A stretch of DNA of 64,000 bases, from positions 1,707,487 through 1,771,486 of the forward strand of contig NZ_RQJP01000001.1 of assembly GCF_003858645.1 (NCBI RefSeq), written 5' to 3'. The notes beneath the pieces were generated by a model. It had not been told where the DNA came from, did not search any database, and saw nothing but the letters and a program-made list of their open reading frames with translations. Of this stretch, positions 1 through 9,762 are shown one piece after another; position 1 is the first letter of the stretch; each line of letters begins with the position of its first letter. Source of the DNA: Larkinella knui. Lineage in GTDB: Bacteria > Bacteroidota > Bacteroidia > Cytophagales > Spirosomataceae. The translations under genes and the position numbers were made by a program.

Positions 1-3000
1 GGGGGCTTGGCTGTCACCCCCAATGACCACACTGGCCCAGGCCGTACACCCGTTGCCCGCGGTCACCGTCACCGAGTACGTGCCCGCACTGGTGATGGAA
101 CGAACCGCATTGGTCGACTGGTCTTCCCAGCGGTAGGTACTGCCCCCGCTGGCCGTCAAACTCACGGCCGGACTGGCGCAGGTCAGTGTTGCACTTGAGG
201 GAGTGATCACCGCCGTGGGGGCTTGACTGTCACCGCCGATGACCACGCTGGTCCAGGCCGTGCACCCGTTGCCCGCAGTCACCGTCACCGAGTACGTGCC
301 CGCACTGGTGATGGAACGAACCGCATTGGTCGACTGGTCTTCCCAACGGTAGGTACTGCCCCCGCTGGCCGTTAGGCTTACCGCCGGACTGGCGCAGGTC
401 AGTGTTGCACTTGAGGGAGTGATCACCGCCGTGGGGGCTTGACTGTCACCGCCGATGACCACACTGGCCCAGGCCGTACACCCGTTGCCCGCGGTCACCG
501 TCACCGAGTACGTGCCCGCACTGGTGATGGAACGAACCGCATTGGTCGACTGGTCTTCCCAGCGGTAGGTACTGCCCCCACTGGCCGTTAGGCTTACCGC
601 CGGACTGGCGCAGGTCAATGTTGCACTCGAAGGAGTGATCACCGCCGTGGGTGGTGATGGAATTTCATGGACTGAAAAGCTCAGGTTTAGCGTACAGGTG
701 GGGTTGACCGAAGACCGCACCTGGATCACGTACGAACCCGGATCCAGACTGCTGAAGACCCCACTGGATTGCCAGTCCGTCCCATTTTGTGAATAGTCGA
801 TGGTGCCGCTGCCGGTCGCACTCACACTGATGGTCCCCGTTGGTAACGCACAGGTCGGATGCGTAACTGTGCTCCCGGTCAAGGTTGGCGGGGCCACCAC
901 CGTTAGCGCAGTGGTGGCGGTGACGACCGGACAGCCACCACTGTCCGGTACGGTATAAGTAATCGTATAACTTCCCGCCGGACTGTACGCAGGAATTACG
1001 GTCCCGGAGCCGGGGTTAATTGAAAGACTGGATGGAATGCTGCTGTAGGTTCCTCCGTTGCTGCCCATTCCCGAGCGGGTGACCAGCCCCACGGCATTGG
1101 TGTTGTTGCAAAATACCGTACTGTTATAGCTAATAGCCGCTGTAGGTAAGGTCGTCACCGTCAGCAATATTGCATCCGAGTTGGTAGGCCCCCCTTCGTT
1201 GCTCACCACGCAGCGGTAATACCGCCCGTCCAGCCCCGAAGCCGACGAGATCGTCAGCACCGGCGTGTCAACACCGCTGTAAACGCCCGAATTGCCGAGG
1301 TTGCTGGGGAAGTTGAACGTATTATCAAAGGCGATTTGCCACTGGTAGCGGGTGGCATTGCCCGCTCCTACCGAGAAGCTCACCGGACTGCTGCTGCACA
1401 CGGTCTGCGAAATTGGCTGAGTACTGATCAGGGGTGCTTCTGCTCCCCGGGTAACCGTTACACGGTAGGTTTTCGTCGTCACACCATCCTCCGCTGTCAC
1501 CCGCACATCGATGGAATTTTCGCCCACGCTAAGCGCCAGCGGATCAGACGCGGTGCCGCTGGTTACGGAACTATAATTTCCGCCATTGACCCGCACCTGA
1601 ATCGTTGCATTGCTGTTTGCCGCCGTGGGTGTCACGGTCAGATTGCTGGTGCCATTACCCACCGTGGCCGAATAACTGACGACGCTCGCAAAAAAAGCGG
1701 TAGATAGGCTCCCCGGAGTCAAGGTCAGGTTCGACAGGTTGGCATTGCCCGACACAATAGGGGTACTGACCGAAGCCCCATTGTTGTTCGGATTACCGTC
1801 CGTCGTACCCGACGAAATCGTTGCCGATGTGATGAGGGTACTGCCCTCCGAACCCGGTGCGGTTGTCACAACCAGCGTAAAACTGGCGGTACCACCGGTT
1901 GGAAAACTGGCCTGACTACAGGAAACCGTACCGGTGGTTCCTACCGACGGCGTGGTACAACTCCAGCCCCCCGGTGCACTCAGCGAAAAGAAGGTGGTGC
2001 TGACCGAAAGCGGAATCGACATCTGTACGGAGCCAGCCGTGCTAGGCCCGGCATTGGTAGCCTGACCCGTAAACGTAAGGCGGTTGCCCGAAGCAACCGG
2101 ATCGGCGCTACCGGATAGCGTGACCGCCAGATCGGCCTCAGGAGCCAGTGCATTGGCATCCGTTCCACTGTTGTTATTTGGATTGGGGTCCGTAATACCG
2201 CCGGGCGAAGCGACCGTTGCGGTGTTGGTCAAAGTTCCCGTGGAAGCCGGGTTCGTGGCACAAACCGCCTGATAGATCACCGTACTCCCCACGGGCATAT
2301 TGACGGACTGGCTGATGTTGCCGGTTCCCGAAGCCGTACCCGAAGCCCCGCCACTGAACGTTGCGGTCCAGGCTACCGAGGTGATGGATGCGGGAAAAAC
2401 ATCGGTCACCGTGGCTCCGGTGACCGCCATCGGCCCGGCGTTGCTAACGGTGATCGTGTAAGTAGTCGGAACGCCGGGAACCAGGCTCGAAACACCATCG
2501 GTTTTGGTGATGGACAAATCGGCGGAGGGGGCATCACCAACGGTGAGAATATACGCCGACCCAACGCCCGAACACCCATTCGTGCCCGTCGCCCGAACCG
2601 TGATTGTAAAACTGCCGCTTTCCGTGGCCGTTCCCGACAAAACACCCGTCGTAGCCAGCGTTACGCCAGTGGGCAGTGAACCGCTCGCCAGCGAATAACT
2701 GTAGGGAGCCGTGCCGCTTGCCGCGGTGAAGTTTCGGCTGAAGCCCGTACCCACGGTTGCCGTCGTCACGGCGGGATTGCTCACCGTTGGCCCCGAGGGA
2801 ACCGCATTGATCATAAAGCCCAGGTTCCGGGTGCAGGTAAGGTTGTCCGACGAGCGAATCCGAATAACGTATGAACCCGGATCTAACCCGCTGAAAAAGC
2901 CACTCGTCTGCCAGTCGGTACCGTTCCGCGAATACTCGATGGTACCGCTGCCCGTTGCCGTCACACTGATGGTTCCCGTTGGGTTGGCACAGGTGGGCTG

Positions 3001-4752
3001 GGTAATCGAACTGCCCGCCGACGTCGGCGGGGCTGTCACCGTCAAGGTGGTGGTGGCCGTCACCACCGGACAGCCCCCGCTGGCCGCTACGGTATAGGTT
3101 ACCGTATAACTTCCCGGTGTACTGCTGCCGGGCGTTACGGTTCCGGTATTGCTGGCAATCGACAAACTTGAGGGACTGCTGGTGTAGACTCCTCCGTTGC
3201 TGTTGTTCCCCGAACGTGACACGGATCCCACTGATCCCCCCGTGGTACACAGGAGCGGACTGGAATAAAATATGGTGGCCGTTGGGAGCGTCGTCATCGT
3301 TAGTAGGGCCCCAGTTGTGTTTACAGAACCTCCACTGTTGCTGACCACGCAGCGGAAGTAGTAGCCATTCAGTCCCGAAACCGACGAGATGGTGAGCACC
3401 GGCGTGTCAACACCACTGTAGACGCCGGAATTCGTCAGGGTGCTGGGGAAATTGAAGGTATTGTCGACAGAACGCTGCCACTGATAGCTGGTGGCGTTGG
3501 TGGCGTCTACCGAGAAACTAGCCGGGCTGGTGCTGCAAACCGACTGCGAAACCGGCCCGGTATTGATCACGACAGCCGGAATAGCGGTTACATCCAGCAC
3601 ATACGGTGGCCCGACGCCCGAACACCCGTTGCTGCCCGTTGCCTGAACAGTAATGGTGAAGCTGCCTCCCTGCGTTGGCGTTCCCGACAAAACACCCGTC
3701 GTTGCCAGCGTCAAACCCGTGGGCAGGGTACCACTCGCCAGCGAATAACTGTAGGGCCCGGTGCCGCTCGCAGCCGTGAAGTTCCGGCTGAAAGCCGACC
3801 CCGTTGTCGCGGTGGTTACCGCCGGATTGCTCACCGTTGGTACCGAGGCCGCGTTCACCATGAAGGTTATGGTCCGGCTACAGGTAAGGTTGTCCGACGA
3901 GCGAGCCCGAATCGTGTAACTGCCCGGAGCCAACCCACCAAAGGTTCCGCTGGATTGCCAATCGGTGCCATTCCGCGAATACTCGATGGTACCGCTGCCG
4001 GTTGCCGTCACGCTGATGGTTCCTGTCGGGTTGGCACAGGTGGGCTGGGTGAGGGCGTTGCCCGTAATGGTCGGCGCGGCCGTAATGGTCAGCGTGGTTG
4101 TGGCCGTCACCACCGGACAGCCTCCGCGCGCCGGTATGGTGTAGGTGACCGTGTAACTGCCCGGCGTACTGCTCGCGGGGGTTACCTGGCCAAAACCGCT
4201 GGTGAGCGACAAACTCGCGGGGCTGCTGCTGTAGGTTCCGCCGTTGCCGCCAAGGCCCGAGCGGTTTATCCCCGTCTGATTACCATCGAGGCTGCAAAAG
4301 AGCGGATTGGTATAAAATATCGTCGCCGTGGGCAGCGTCGTTACCGCCAGCAACACCCCGTCGGAGTTGGTGGATTCTCCGCCGTTGGTTACCACACAGC
4401 GGAAGTAGGCCCCATTCAAATTCGTAACCGACGAAATGGTCAACACCGGGGTGTCGGCCCCGCTGTAAACACCGGTATTACTCAGATTGGAAGGAAAACT
4501 GAAGGTATTGTCGACGGAGCGCTGCCACTGGTAACTCGTGGCATTGGTGGCCGCTACCGAGAAGCTCGCCGGACTGGTGCTGCAAACCGTCTGCGATACC
4601 GGCTGGGTGGTAATGTTCGGAGGAACTACGGTTGTGGTTAACGTGCCGCTCGCAGTGGATACGGTCAGGTTTCGGGCCTCGACCCACGTTTGACCAAGCA
4701 GGGCGATTGTTCCAAGAAGCAGGTTCAGGAAACGTAACTGTTTGATTAGCAT
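1..4752 (-). CDS. Giant secreted repetitive surface protein, Ig-like/He_PIG/DUF11 modules (C-terminus off the left edge)
   Basis: An open frame of 1,584 codons starts at ATG 4752 and has no stop before base 1, so only the N-terminal part is present. It opens with a signal peptide (MLIKQLRFLNLLLGTIALLG). Modules follow in order: Ig-like units built on QPVSQTVCSTSPASFSV with YQWQRSVDNTF (around residues 45-125, 395-480 and 1105-1190); He_PIG-type putative Ig domains (PYSYSLASGTLPTGL, around 305-385 and 660-740); two DUF11-like domains (ADLSITKTDGV and ADLAVTLSGSADPV, about 740-1000); and a cadherin-like beta-sandwich (LSNLTLTPGSLS, about 1004-1100). Three nearly identical 72-residue repeats then run to the edge. 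Such proteins in Cytophagales are usually exported adhesins, often with a type IX C-terminal signal, which is not visible here. Function beyond surface adhesion or gliding is not inferable. Confidence 0.85.
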   Translation of the reverse strand, partial: MLIKQLRFLNLLLGTIALLGQTWVEARNLTVSTASGTLTTTVVPPNITTQPVSQTVCSTSPASFSVAATNATSYQWQRSVDNTFSFPSNLSNTGVYSGADTPVLTISSVTNLNGAYFRCVVTNGGESTNSDGVLLAVTTLPTATIFYTNPLFCSLDGNQTGINRSGLGGNGGTYSSSPASLSLTSGFGQVTPASSTPGSYTVTYTIPARGGCPVVTATTTLTITAAPTITGNALTQPTCANPTGTISVTATGSGTIEYSRNGTDWQSSGTFGGLAPGSYTIRARSSDNLTCSRTITFMVNAASVPTVSNPAVTTATTGSAFSRNFTAASGTGPYSYSLASGTLPTGLTLATTGVLSGTPTQGGSFTITVQATGSNGCSGVGPPYVLDVTAIPAVVINTGPVSQSVCSTSPASFSVDATNATSYQWQRSVDNTFNFPSTLTNSGVYSGVDTPVLTISSVSGLNGYYFRCVVSNSGGSVNTTGALLTMTTLPTATIFYSSPLLCTTGGSVGSVSRSGNNSNGGVYTSSPSSLSIASNTGTVTPGSSTPGSYTVTYTVAASGGCPVVTATTTLTVTAPPTSAGSSITQPTCANPTGTISVTATGSGTIEYSRNGTDWQTSGFFSGLDPGSYVIRIRSSDNLTCTRNLGFMINAVPSGPTVSNPAVTTATVGTGFSRNFTAASGTAPYSYSLASGSLPTGVTLATTGVLSGTATESGSFTITVRATGTNGCSGVGSAYILTVGDAPSADLSITKTDGVSSLVPGVPTTYTITVSNAGPMAVTGATVTDVFPASITSVAWTATFSGGASGTASGTGNISQSVNMPVGSTVIYQAVCATNPASTGTLTNTATVASPGGITDPNPNNNSGTDANALAPEADLAVTLSGSADPVASGNRLTFTGQATNAGPSTAGSVQMSIPLSVSTTFFSLSAPGGWSCTTPSVGTTGTVSCSQASFPTGGTASFTLVVTTAPGSEGSTLITSATISSGTTDGNPNNNGASVSTPIVSGNANLSNLTLTPGSLSTAFFASVVSYSATVGNGTSNLTVTPTAANSNATIQVRVNGGNYSSVTSGTASDPLALSVGENSIDVRVTAEDGVTTKTYRVTVTRGAEAPLISTQPISQTVCSSSPVSFSVGAGNATRYQWQIAFDNTFNFPSNLGNSGVYSGVDTPVLTISSASGLDGRYYRCVVSNEGGPTNSDAILLTVTTLPTAAISYNSTVFCNNTNAVGLVTRSGMGSNGGTYSSIPSSLSINPGSGTVIPAYSPAGSYTITYTVPDSGGCPVVTATTALTVVAPPTLTGSTVTHPTCALPTGTISVSATGSGTIDYSQNGTDWQSSGVFSSLDPGSYVIQVRSSVNPTCTLNLSFSVHEIPSPPTAVITPSSATLTCASPAVSLTASGGSTYRWEDQSTNAVRSITSAGTYSVTVTAGNGCTAWASVVIGGDSQAPTAVITPSSATLTCASPAVSLTASGGSTYRWEDQSTNAVRSITSAGTYSVTVTAGNGCTAWTSVVIGGDSQAPTAVITPSSATLTCASPAVSLTASGGSTYRWEDQSTNAVRSITSAGTYSVTVTAGNGCTAWASVVIGGDSQAP
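5..652 (-). repeat. Three tandem 216-bp (72-aa) repeats inside the adhesin gene
   Basis: The word GCTTG(A/G)CTGTCACC recurs at 5, 221 and 437, giving an exact 216-base period (5-220, 221-436, 437-652). Copies differ at only a handful of bases, far less than the other Ig modules of the same gene. Each encodes a unit containing PTAVITPSSATLTCASPAVS and a YRWEDQS core. The high DNA identity points to recent tandem duplication or gene conversion, and the array probably continues beyond base 1. Confidence 0.9.
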
Positions 4753-4926
4753 AGTAGTGTAAAAAGAGATCAAGCGATTCACTTCCTGAAAGCGGACTTG
4801 GACGCATCCGGAGTGACCGATCAAAAAAATGATTTAAAACCGAACACCTGGAATCGGCACCCCTCCGAACTCTGCTGCCGATTCCGGTTAACCCCAAATC
4901 AACAGTTATTGAGCATCCGATCGGGC

Positions 4927-5346
4927 CTAAACCGAACCCGCCTGCAGATGCTTGTAGAGCGGTATCATCGACAACCAGCGTCGGCGTGATACGGGCAGCG
5001 ACACACCCGAACGCAGATGGATGAGTCCCCCTTTGTCGGGGTAGAGCCGTTCCATGCGCTCGATATACCGGACGTTGACGATGCAACTGTGGTGCGGGCG
5101 CACAAAGAGTGCGTGGGGTAGCTGGGGCTCGTAGTATTTTAAAGTGCGGGGAAGCAGCATTCGCTGTCCATCTTTCCAGTGCAGCCAGCTGTAATTACCG
5201 GTAGCCTGTAGAAACATCAGATCCATCACGGGCAGAACGATCTTCCCGCGTTTTGGCAGGTGCATTTTGATCGCTTCTTCCGAATGGTTTAGGGCCAAAT
5301 CGGGTGCAAAGCAGGTTGGATGGTTTAGGTAGACGGGTTGTATCAT
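4927..5346 (-). CDS. Stand-alone LytTR DNA-binding domain protein
   Basis: The 139-residue protein is almost entirely one LytTR domain. It has the ATGNYSWLHWKDGQ beta-strand segment typical of LytTR (compare EANGNYTKI in the full-length regulator at 49024), followed by FVRPHHSCIVNVRYIERM and the C-terminal LPVSRRR stretch. There is no receiver domain, so it probably binds DNA without classical phosphorylation. It lies between the adhesin gene, whose start is 174 bases downstream on the same strand, and the HTCS gene. Control of the adhesin is an inference from position only. Confidence 0.8.
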   Translation of the reverse strand: MIQPVYLNHPTCFAPDLALNHSEEAIKMHLPKRGKIVLPVMDLMFLQATGNYSWLHWKDGQRMLLPRTLKYYEPQLPHALFVRPHHSCIVNVRYIERMERLYPDKGGLIHLRSGVSLPVSRRRWLSMIPLYKHLQAGSV

Positions 5347-5462
5347 ACGCAGGTACGCAATTGGTTTTTACGCCCTGCAAAGGAGGTTCATTCCCGATTC
5401 TGTCTATTAACTCATTTCGGACAATCGTTTGCTCGTTTTAGCCAAGTCGCTCTTTTAGCCAC

Positions 5463-5484
5463 AAAAAAAGCCCCCGAAGGAGCT
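5463..5484 (-). terminator. Rho-independent terminator after the HTCS gene
   Basis: On the minus strand AGCTCC-TTCG-GGGGCT folds into a 6-bp stem (one G-U pair) closed by a TTCG tetraloop and is followed directly by seven T residues. It begins about 35 bases after the stop of the gene ending at 5518. Confidence 0.8.
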
Positions 5485-5517
5485 AAATCAAGTTAATTAC
5501 AGGCCGTCGGACATCGC

Positions 5518-8500
5518 TCAGGTTTGAGTAAAAGCTGAAGGCAATACACCGTATTTGTCCTGAAATACCCGGGTAAAATACGACAGACTTTCGAAGCCCA
5601 CCTGATACGCAACTTCCGATACGGTATGGTTGCCTTGCCGGAGCACCACAGCCGCCCGCTCCAGTCGCCGGTTCCGGATAAACTCCACCCCGGTCTGGTC
5701 GGTCAGGGCTTTCAACTTCCGAACCAGCTGTCGCTGGCTCAGGTTCAGCGCTTCACTCAATTGTTCAACGCTGAAGGTGCTTTCCGCCAGGTGTTGTTCA
5801 ATCACCGCGATGGCTTTCAGCAGAAAGGCCTGTTCTTTCAATTGACCCGGGTCAGAAACCGGTACGGGTCCGTTAGGCGGCCCCCCGAAAAAGTGCCGCA
5901 GACGCGCCTGCTTTTGCAACAGATTCCACACCCGAGCCCGAATTTCATCGCGGTTGAAAGGCTTGGTCAGGTAGTCATCGGCACCTAGTTCAAACCCTTC
6001 GATGCGGTTTTCGACGGCGGCTTTGGCCGTCAGCATCACCACCGGAATATGGCTCGTTGCCGCCTGGGTTTTCAGCGTCCGGCAAAATCCGTAGCCGTCG
6101 AGCCGGGGCATCATCAAATCACAGATGACCAGATCGGGCAGCATAGCGGTGGCTTTTTCCAGCCCTTCCTGCCCATCGACCGCTTCGATAATCGCGTAAT
6201 CCGTTTCAAAAATACTGCGTACGTAAGCCCGGATATCGGCATTATCATCGATAATAAGCAGACAGTTTTCCGTAACCTCATTCCGGGGGTGGTCATCCAC
6301 CCGGGCCGGGGTTTCAAACCACCCGGGATCAACTACCGCCGACGCGCCGGCGGGCGTCAACACGGGTTCGGGCCGGGTCATGATCCGCAGGGGCAGCGTT
6401 ACCGTAAAGGCCGTACCGATGCCTTCGGTGCTGGTTACCCGGATCGTACCCTTCAGTACTTTGACCAGTTCGTTGACCAGCGCCAGCCCAATACCGGTGC
6501 CTTCATAGACGGTTCGACCGATGTTCTGGTCGATCTGGTAAAACCGCTCGAAGATGTGTTCCAGGTGCGCCGAATTCATCCCAATCCCGGTGTCCTGAAT
6601 AGTCAGAATCAATGTGTTTTCTAATGATTGGGCCGAATAGTCGATTTCCATGCGTACCGCTTTCCCCGCCGGGGTAAATTTAAAGGCGTTGGCGAGCAGG
6701 TTGCTGACAATTTTTTCAATCTTGTCCCGATCAAAATCCGCCCAAAGTTCGGTCGCGTTCTGACCAAAACTGAATTGAATGAAGCGGTTTTCGGCCAGCG
6801 AACTAAACGAACTGGCCAGGGTTCTGAAAAACGCGGTGATGTCGCCTTCCACCGTCTCGCTTTTCATTTGACCCGCTTCCAGTTTACTCAAATCGAGGAG
6901 TTGATTGATCAGGTTGAGCAGCCGGTTGGCATTTCGCTGCAGCAGCGGAAAACGGGCATCCTGGGCATATTCCTGCGTCAGTTGTTCGATGGGTCCCAGA
7001 ATCAGAGTCAGTGGCGTTCGGAATTCGTGGGAAATATTGGTAAAAAACTGCGTTTTCAACGCGTCCAGTTCGGCCAGGCGGCTGGCCTCATTCTGTTCAA
7101 AAATCACCTGTTGCTGCAGCAGCCACCGCTGGGTCTGAAACCGGTAAAGTTGCCAGCCAACCACGGCCAGCAGCATTGCGTAAAGCAGATAGGCCCACCA
7201 GGTGCGGTAAAATGGCGGATGAAGGCGAATCTGCAATTCGACGGGATCACTCCAGACCTGGCCATCGGCCGAGCCCATCATGGCAAACCGGTAGTCACCA
7301 TCGGGCAGCTGGGCATAATTGGCAAACCGGTTGGTACCGGCTTCCACCCAGTCGCGGTCGATGCCCGCCAGCCGGTAGCGGTAGCGGTTTTTGGCCGAAT
7401 TGGTGTAATCCATCACGCCAAATTCGAGGGTCACCAGATTCTGATTGTGCGCTAAATCGAGCCGCCGGGTGTATTCGATTCCCTCGGACAGGAGGTGGTC
7501 TGCCCCGCCCACGTCGACGGTTTCATTGTTGATTTTTAGTCCGATAATGTTGACCAGCGGTTTTTGATTCGTTTTTCCGGCCACGTCCTCCGCCCGGAAT
7601 GCCGTCAGGCCATTGATACCCCCAAACAGCAATTCACCCGACGGGGCTTTAAAAAATGAGCCGGTATTGAATTCGTCGTCCTGCAAGCCATCGGCTTTGG
7701 TGTAGTTGCGAAACTGCCGCGTTTTCGGATTAAACTGAGCCAGGCCCCGGTTGGTGCTCAGCCAGAAGTTTTTAAACCCGTCGACCAGAATCCCGTACAC
7801 GACTTTGTTGGGCAATCCCTGCGCTTCGCCCAGGTTCTCGAACTGACCGGTTTGCTTGTCCATCCGATTCAACCCTCCGCCCTTGGTACCCACCCAGAGG
7901 TATCGGTCGGGTTGATCGGGATCGTCGACCAGACTGGATACAAAATCATTGCTCAGACTCCGACGGTCGTTCAGGTTATTTTTATAAAGCGTAAAAACGG
8001 GGTTTGACAGCGGGCTTTTTGCTTTAACGAGCCCTTTCTGGGTTCCAATCCACACCGTTCCCGACCGATCCTGATGCAGCACGAACGTCTCGGTTTCAGC
8101 ACCGGTTTTGGGCAGCAGATGCTGGTAGCTAAGTACGTCAAAGGTTTCGGTTACGGGATTAAACCGGAGGAGTTTGCCGGTGTTAACGCCAATCAAAAGG
8201 GTACCATCCGGGGTTTCAACCGTCTGATTACCAACGAATCCGAAACCGGTATTCGGCGGAAGCGGGTATTTTTTGATCAATCCCCAGTCGGGCGAAAACT
8301 TAAAAAGGGTATGCTGGTGGTTTTGAAAATGGGTATTGGAAACCCAGAAAAAACCCTTCCGGTCCTGAAACAGATTCCGCTGCCGCCGGTCGGCTTCGGG
8401 CAGATTGGGGTCCAGAAAATCAGTCAGGCGGTTGTGCTTCCGGTCGAGCTGCCCATACGCGTACTGGTAGCGCACGTACGTTCGGCCCTGGCGGTCAACA

Positions 8501-9585
8501 TACAGGTTCGTTAGTGAGGTGTTGGGCACATAGGCCTGAAATTGCTTGATGCGGGGATTGAATTTTCGCAGCCCATACCCGCTGGTTCCCGCCCAGATCG
8601 AACCCGTTTTGTCTTTCAGCAAACTCGTGATCGTGGACAGATTGGGCGGCAGCGCTACATACGCATCCGGAATCCTCAGGCTGTCCTGCCGGAAAAGCTC
8701 ACCGGGCGACATGAGCCACAAATGGTCGGGAGTTGCGATGGCAACTGTTTGGGTATCAATACCGGACAATCGTACCCCAAAATAATTTTTATGGGGCAGC
8801 GGAATGACTTTGGTAACTCCCTGGTGCGAACCCAGGATATAATCGCCGGTGGCCACAAACCAGAAATCCTGACGGGGGGCGGCATACCAGGTGTGAAAAT
8901 CCAGGGGCCCATCTGAAAACAAGGCCAGTCGGGTGGCGTTGGCGGGTCGCTGCCAGTTGAACGAAAAAAGGCCACTGCCAGTCCCCAGAAAGGCCCGGCC
9001 ATCCGGTCGAAAATTAAAATAACAGGTCGGACTCGTACTTTTTTTCTGGTTTATGGGGATGCGTTCGAGGTGAACGAGGGCCGTAAAATCGGGCCGGTCC
9101 GGAAAACCGGTTCGGAGCGAAGCCGGCAGACTGATTTTGAAGATCAGGTTCTGGTTGGTTCCCACCCAGATGTTGCCTGCGGGATCTTCGGCCAGCGCCA
9201 GAATTTCATAATTGCCCGCATTCAAAGTAGCCTGGTCGCCGATGCTGATCCGGTAGAACCGCTGGGTGCGGTTGTCGAACAGATTCAAACCCTGGTTGAG
9301 CGTGCCGACCCAAAGCCGCTGATGCCGGTCGATCAGCAACGTATTGCAGTAATCCTCCGAAATGCTGTAGGGATTGTAGGGATCGTGGGTAAAGACTTTA
9401 AAATTATGACCGTCGTAGCGATTGAGGCCATCCTTGGTTCCAATCCAGATAAATCCTTTTTGATCCTGTCTGAGATTGTAGATCATGCCCTGCGACAGGC
9501 CATCGGAAATCGTAATCTCCTGCCACCCTTTGGGCTGGGCAAGGAGGGTAATTGGAAAAAAGAAGAAAAGGTAAAGGAAACGCAT
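5518..9585 (-). CDS. Hybrid two-component sensor/regulator (HTCS) with AraC output
   Basis: A 1,355-residue single-polypeptide two-component system. After a signal peptide (residues 1-16) come beta-propeller Reg_prop repeats of the form GxIWIGTxxGLNRYD (about 17-700), a Y_Y_Y domain (about 710-790) and one membrane segment (TWWAYLLYAMLLAVVGWQLY). Next are a histidine kinase with phosphoacceptor His near 853 (NISHEFRTPL) and an ATPase domain (GTGIGLALVNELV), a receiver with Asp in CDLMMPRLDG near 1155, and an AraC helix-turn-helix at the C-terminus. Such proteins sense oligosaccharides in the periplasm and switch on glycan-use genes. It is divergent from the GH26 mannanase gene 177 bases away, so a beta-mannan-derived ligand is likely but inferred. 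Confidence 0.93.
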   Translation of the reverse strand: MRFLYLFFFFPITLLAQPKGWQEITISDGLSQGMIYNLRQDQKGFIWIGTKDGLNRYDGHNFKVFTHDPYNPYSISEDYCNTLLIDRHQRLWVGTLNQGLNLFDNRTQRFYRISIGDQATLNAGNYEILALAEDPAGNIWVGTNQNLIFKISLPASLRTGFPDRPDFTALVHLERIPINQKKSTSPTCYFNFRPDGRAFLGTGSGLFSFNWQRPANATRLALFSDGPLDFHTWYAAPRQDFWFVATGDYILGSHQGVTKVIPLPHKNYFGVRLSGIDTQTVAIATPDHLWLMSPGELFRQDSLRIPDAYVALPPNLSTITSLLKDKTGSIWAGTSGYGLRKFNPRIKQFQAYVPNTSLTNLYVDRQGRTYVRYQYAYGQLDRKHNRLTDFLDPNLPEADRRQRNLFQDRKGFFWVSNTHFQNHQHTLFKFSPDWGLIKKYPLPPNTGFGFVGNQTVETPDGTLLIGVNTGKLLRFNPVTETFDVLSYQHLLPKTGAETETFVLHQDRSGTVWIGTQKGLVKAKSPLSNPVFTLYKNNLNDRRSLSNDFVSSLVDDPDQPDRYLWVGTKGGGLNRMDKQTGQFENLGEAQGLPNKVVYGILVDGFKNFWLSTNRGLAQFNPKTRQFRNYTKADGLQDDEFNTGSFFKAPSGELLFGGINGLTAFRAEDVAGKTNQKPLVNIIGLKINNETVDVGGADHLLSEGIEYTRRLDLAHNQNLVTLEFGVMDYTNSAKNRYRYRLAGIDRDWVEAGTNRFANYAQLPDGDYRFAMMGSADGQVWSDPVELQIRLHPPFYRTWWAYLLYAMLLAVVGWQLYRFQTQRWLLQQQVIFEQNEASRLAELDALKTQFFTNISHEFRTPLTLILGPIEQLTQEYAQDARFPLLQRNANRLLNLINQLLDLSKLEAGQMKSETVEGDITAFFRTLASSFSSLAENRFIQFSFGQNATELWADFDRDKIEKIVSNLLANAFKFTPAGKAVRMEIDYSAQSLENTLILTIQDTGIGMNSAHLEHIFERFYQIDQNIGRTVYEGTGIGLALVNELVKVLKGTIRVTSTEGIGTAFTVTLPLRIMTRPEPVLTPAGASAVVDPGWFETPARVDDHPRNEVTENCLLIIDDNADIRAYVRSIFETDYAIIEAVDGQEGLEKATAMLPDLVICDLMMPRLDGYGFCRTLKTQAATSHIPVVMLTAKAAVENRIEGFELGADDYLTKPFNRDEIRARVWNLLQKQARLRHFFGGPPNGPVPVSDPGQLKEQAFLLKAIAVIEQHLAESTFSVEQLSEALNLSQRQLVRKLKALTDQTGVEFIRNRRLERAAVVLRQGNHTVSEVAYQVGFESLSYFTRVFQDKYGVLPSAFTQT

Positions 9586-9706
9586 TTAGGAATAAATTTC
9601 GCGCAAATTACTTAAAATCAAACCAAAGCGATGGTGCCACAATCCTAAAATCAACATTCTTTAATTTATACTGTTCAACCGGCACTGCTTTAGCGAAACA
9701 AGCCGG

Positions 9707-9736
9707 TTTGATGACCGTTGAAATCGGCTATCTTGG
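9707..9736 (+). promoter_or_regulatory. Candidate Bacteroidota promoter for the GH26 gene
   Basis: TTTG at 9707-9710, an 18-base spacer and TATCTTGG at 9729-9736 (one mismatch to TAnnTTTG). It ends 26 bases before the GH26 start codon, in the intergenic space shared with the divergent HTCS gene. Confidence 0.4.
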
Positions 9737-9762
9737 CCGTAAATTCTTAGCCCTACGTACCG

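Noticed and set aside
4478-5086. Open frame of 202 codons on the minus strand
   Set aside because: It overlaps the adhesin start and the LytTR gene in another frame, and its composition lacks any recognisable motif.
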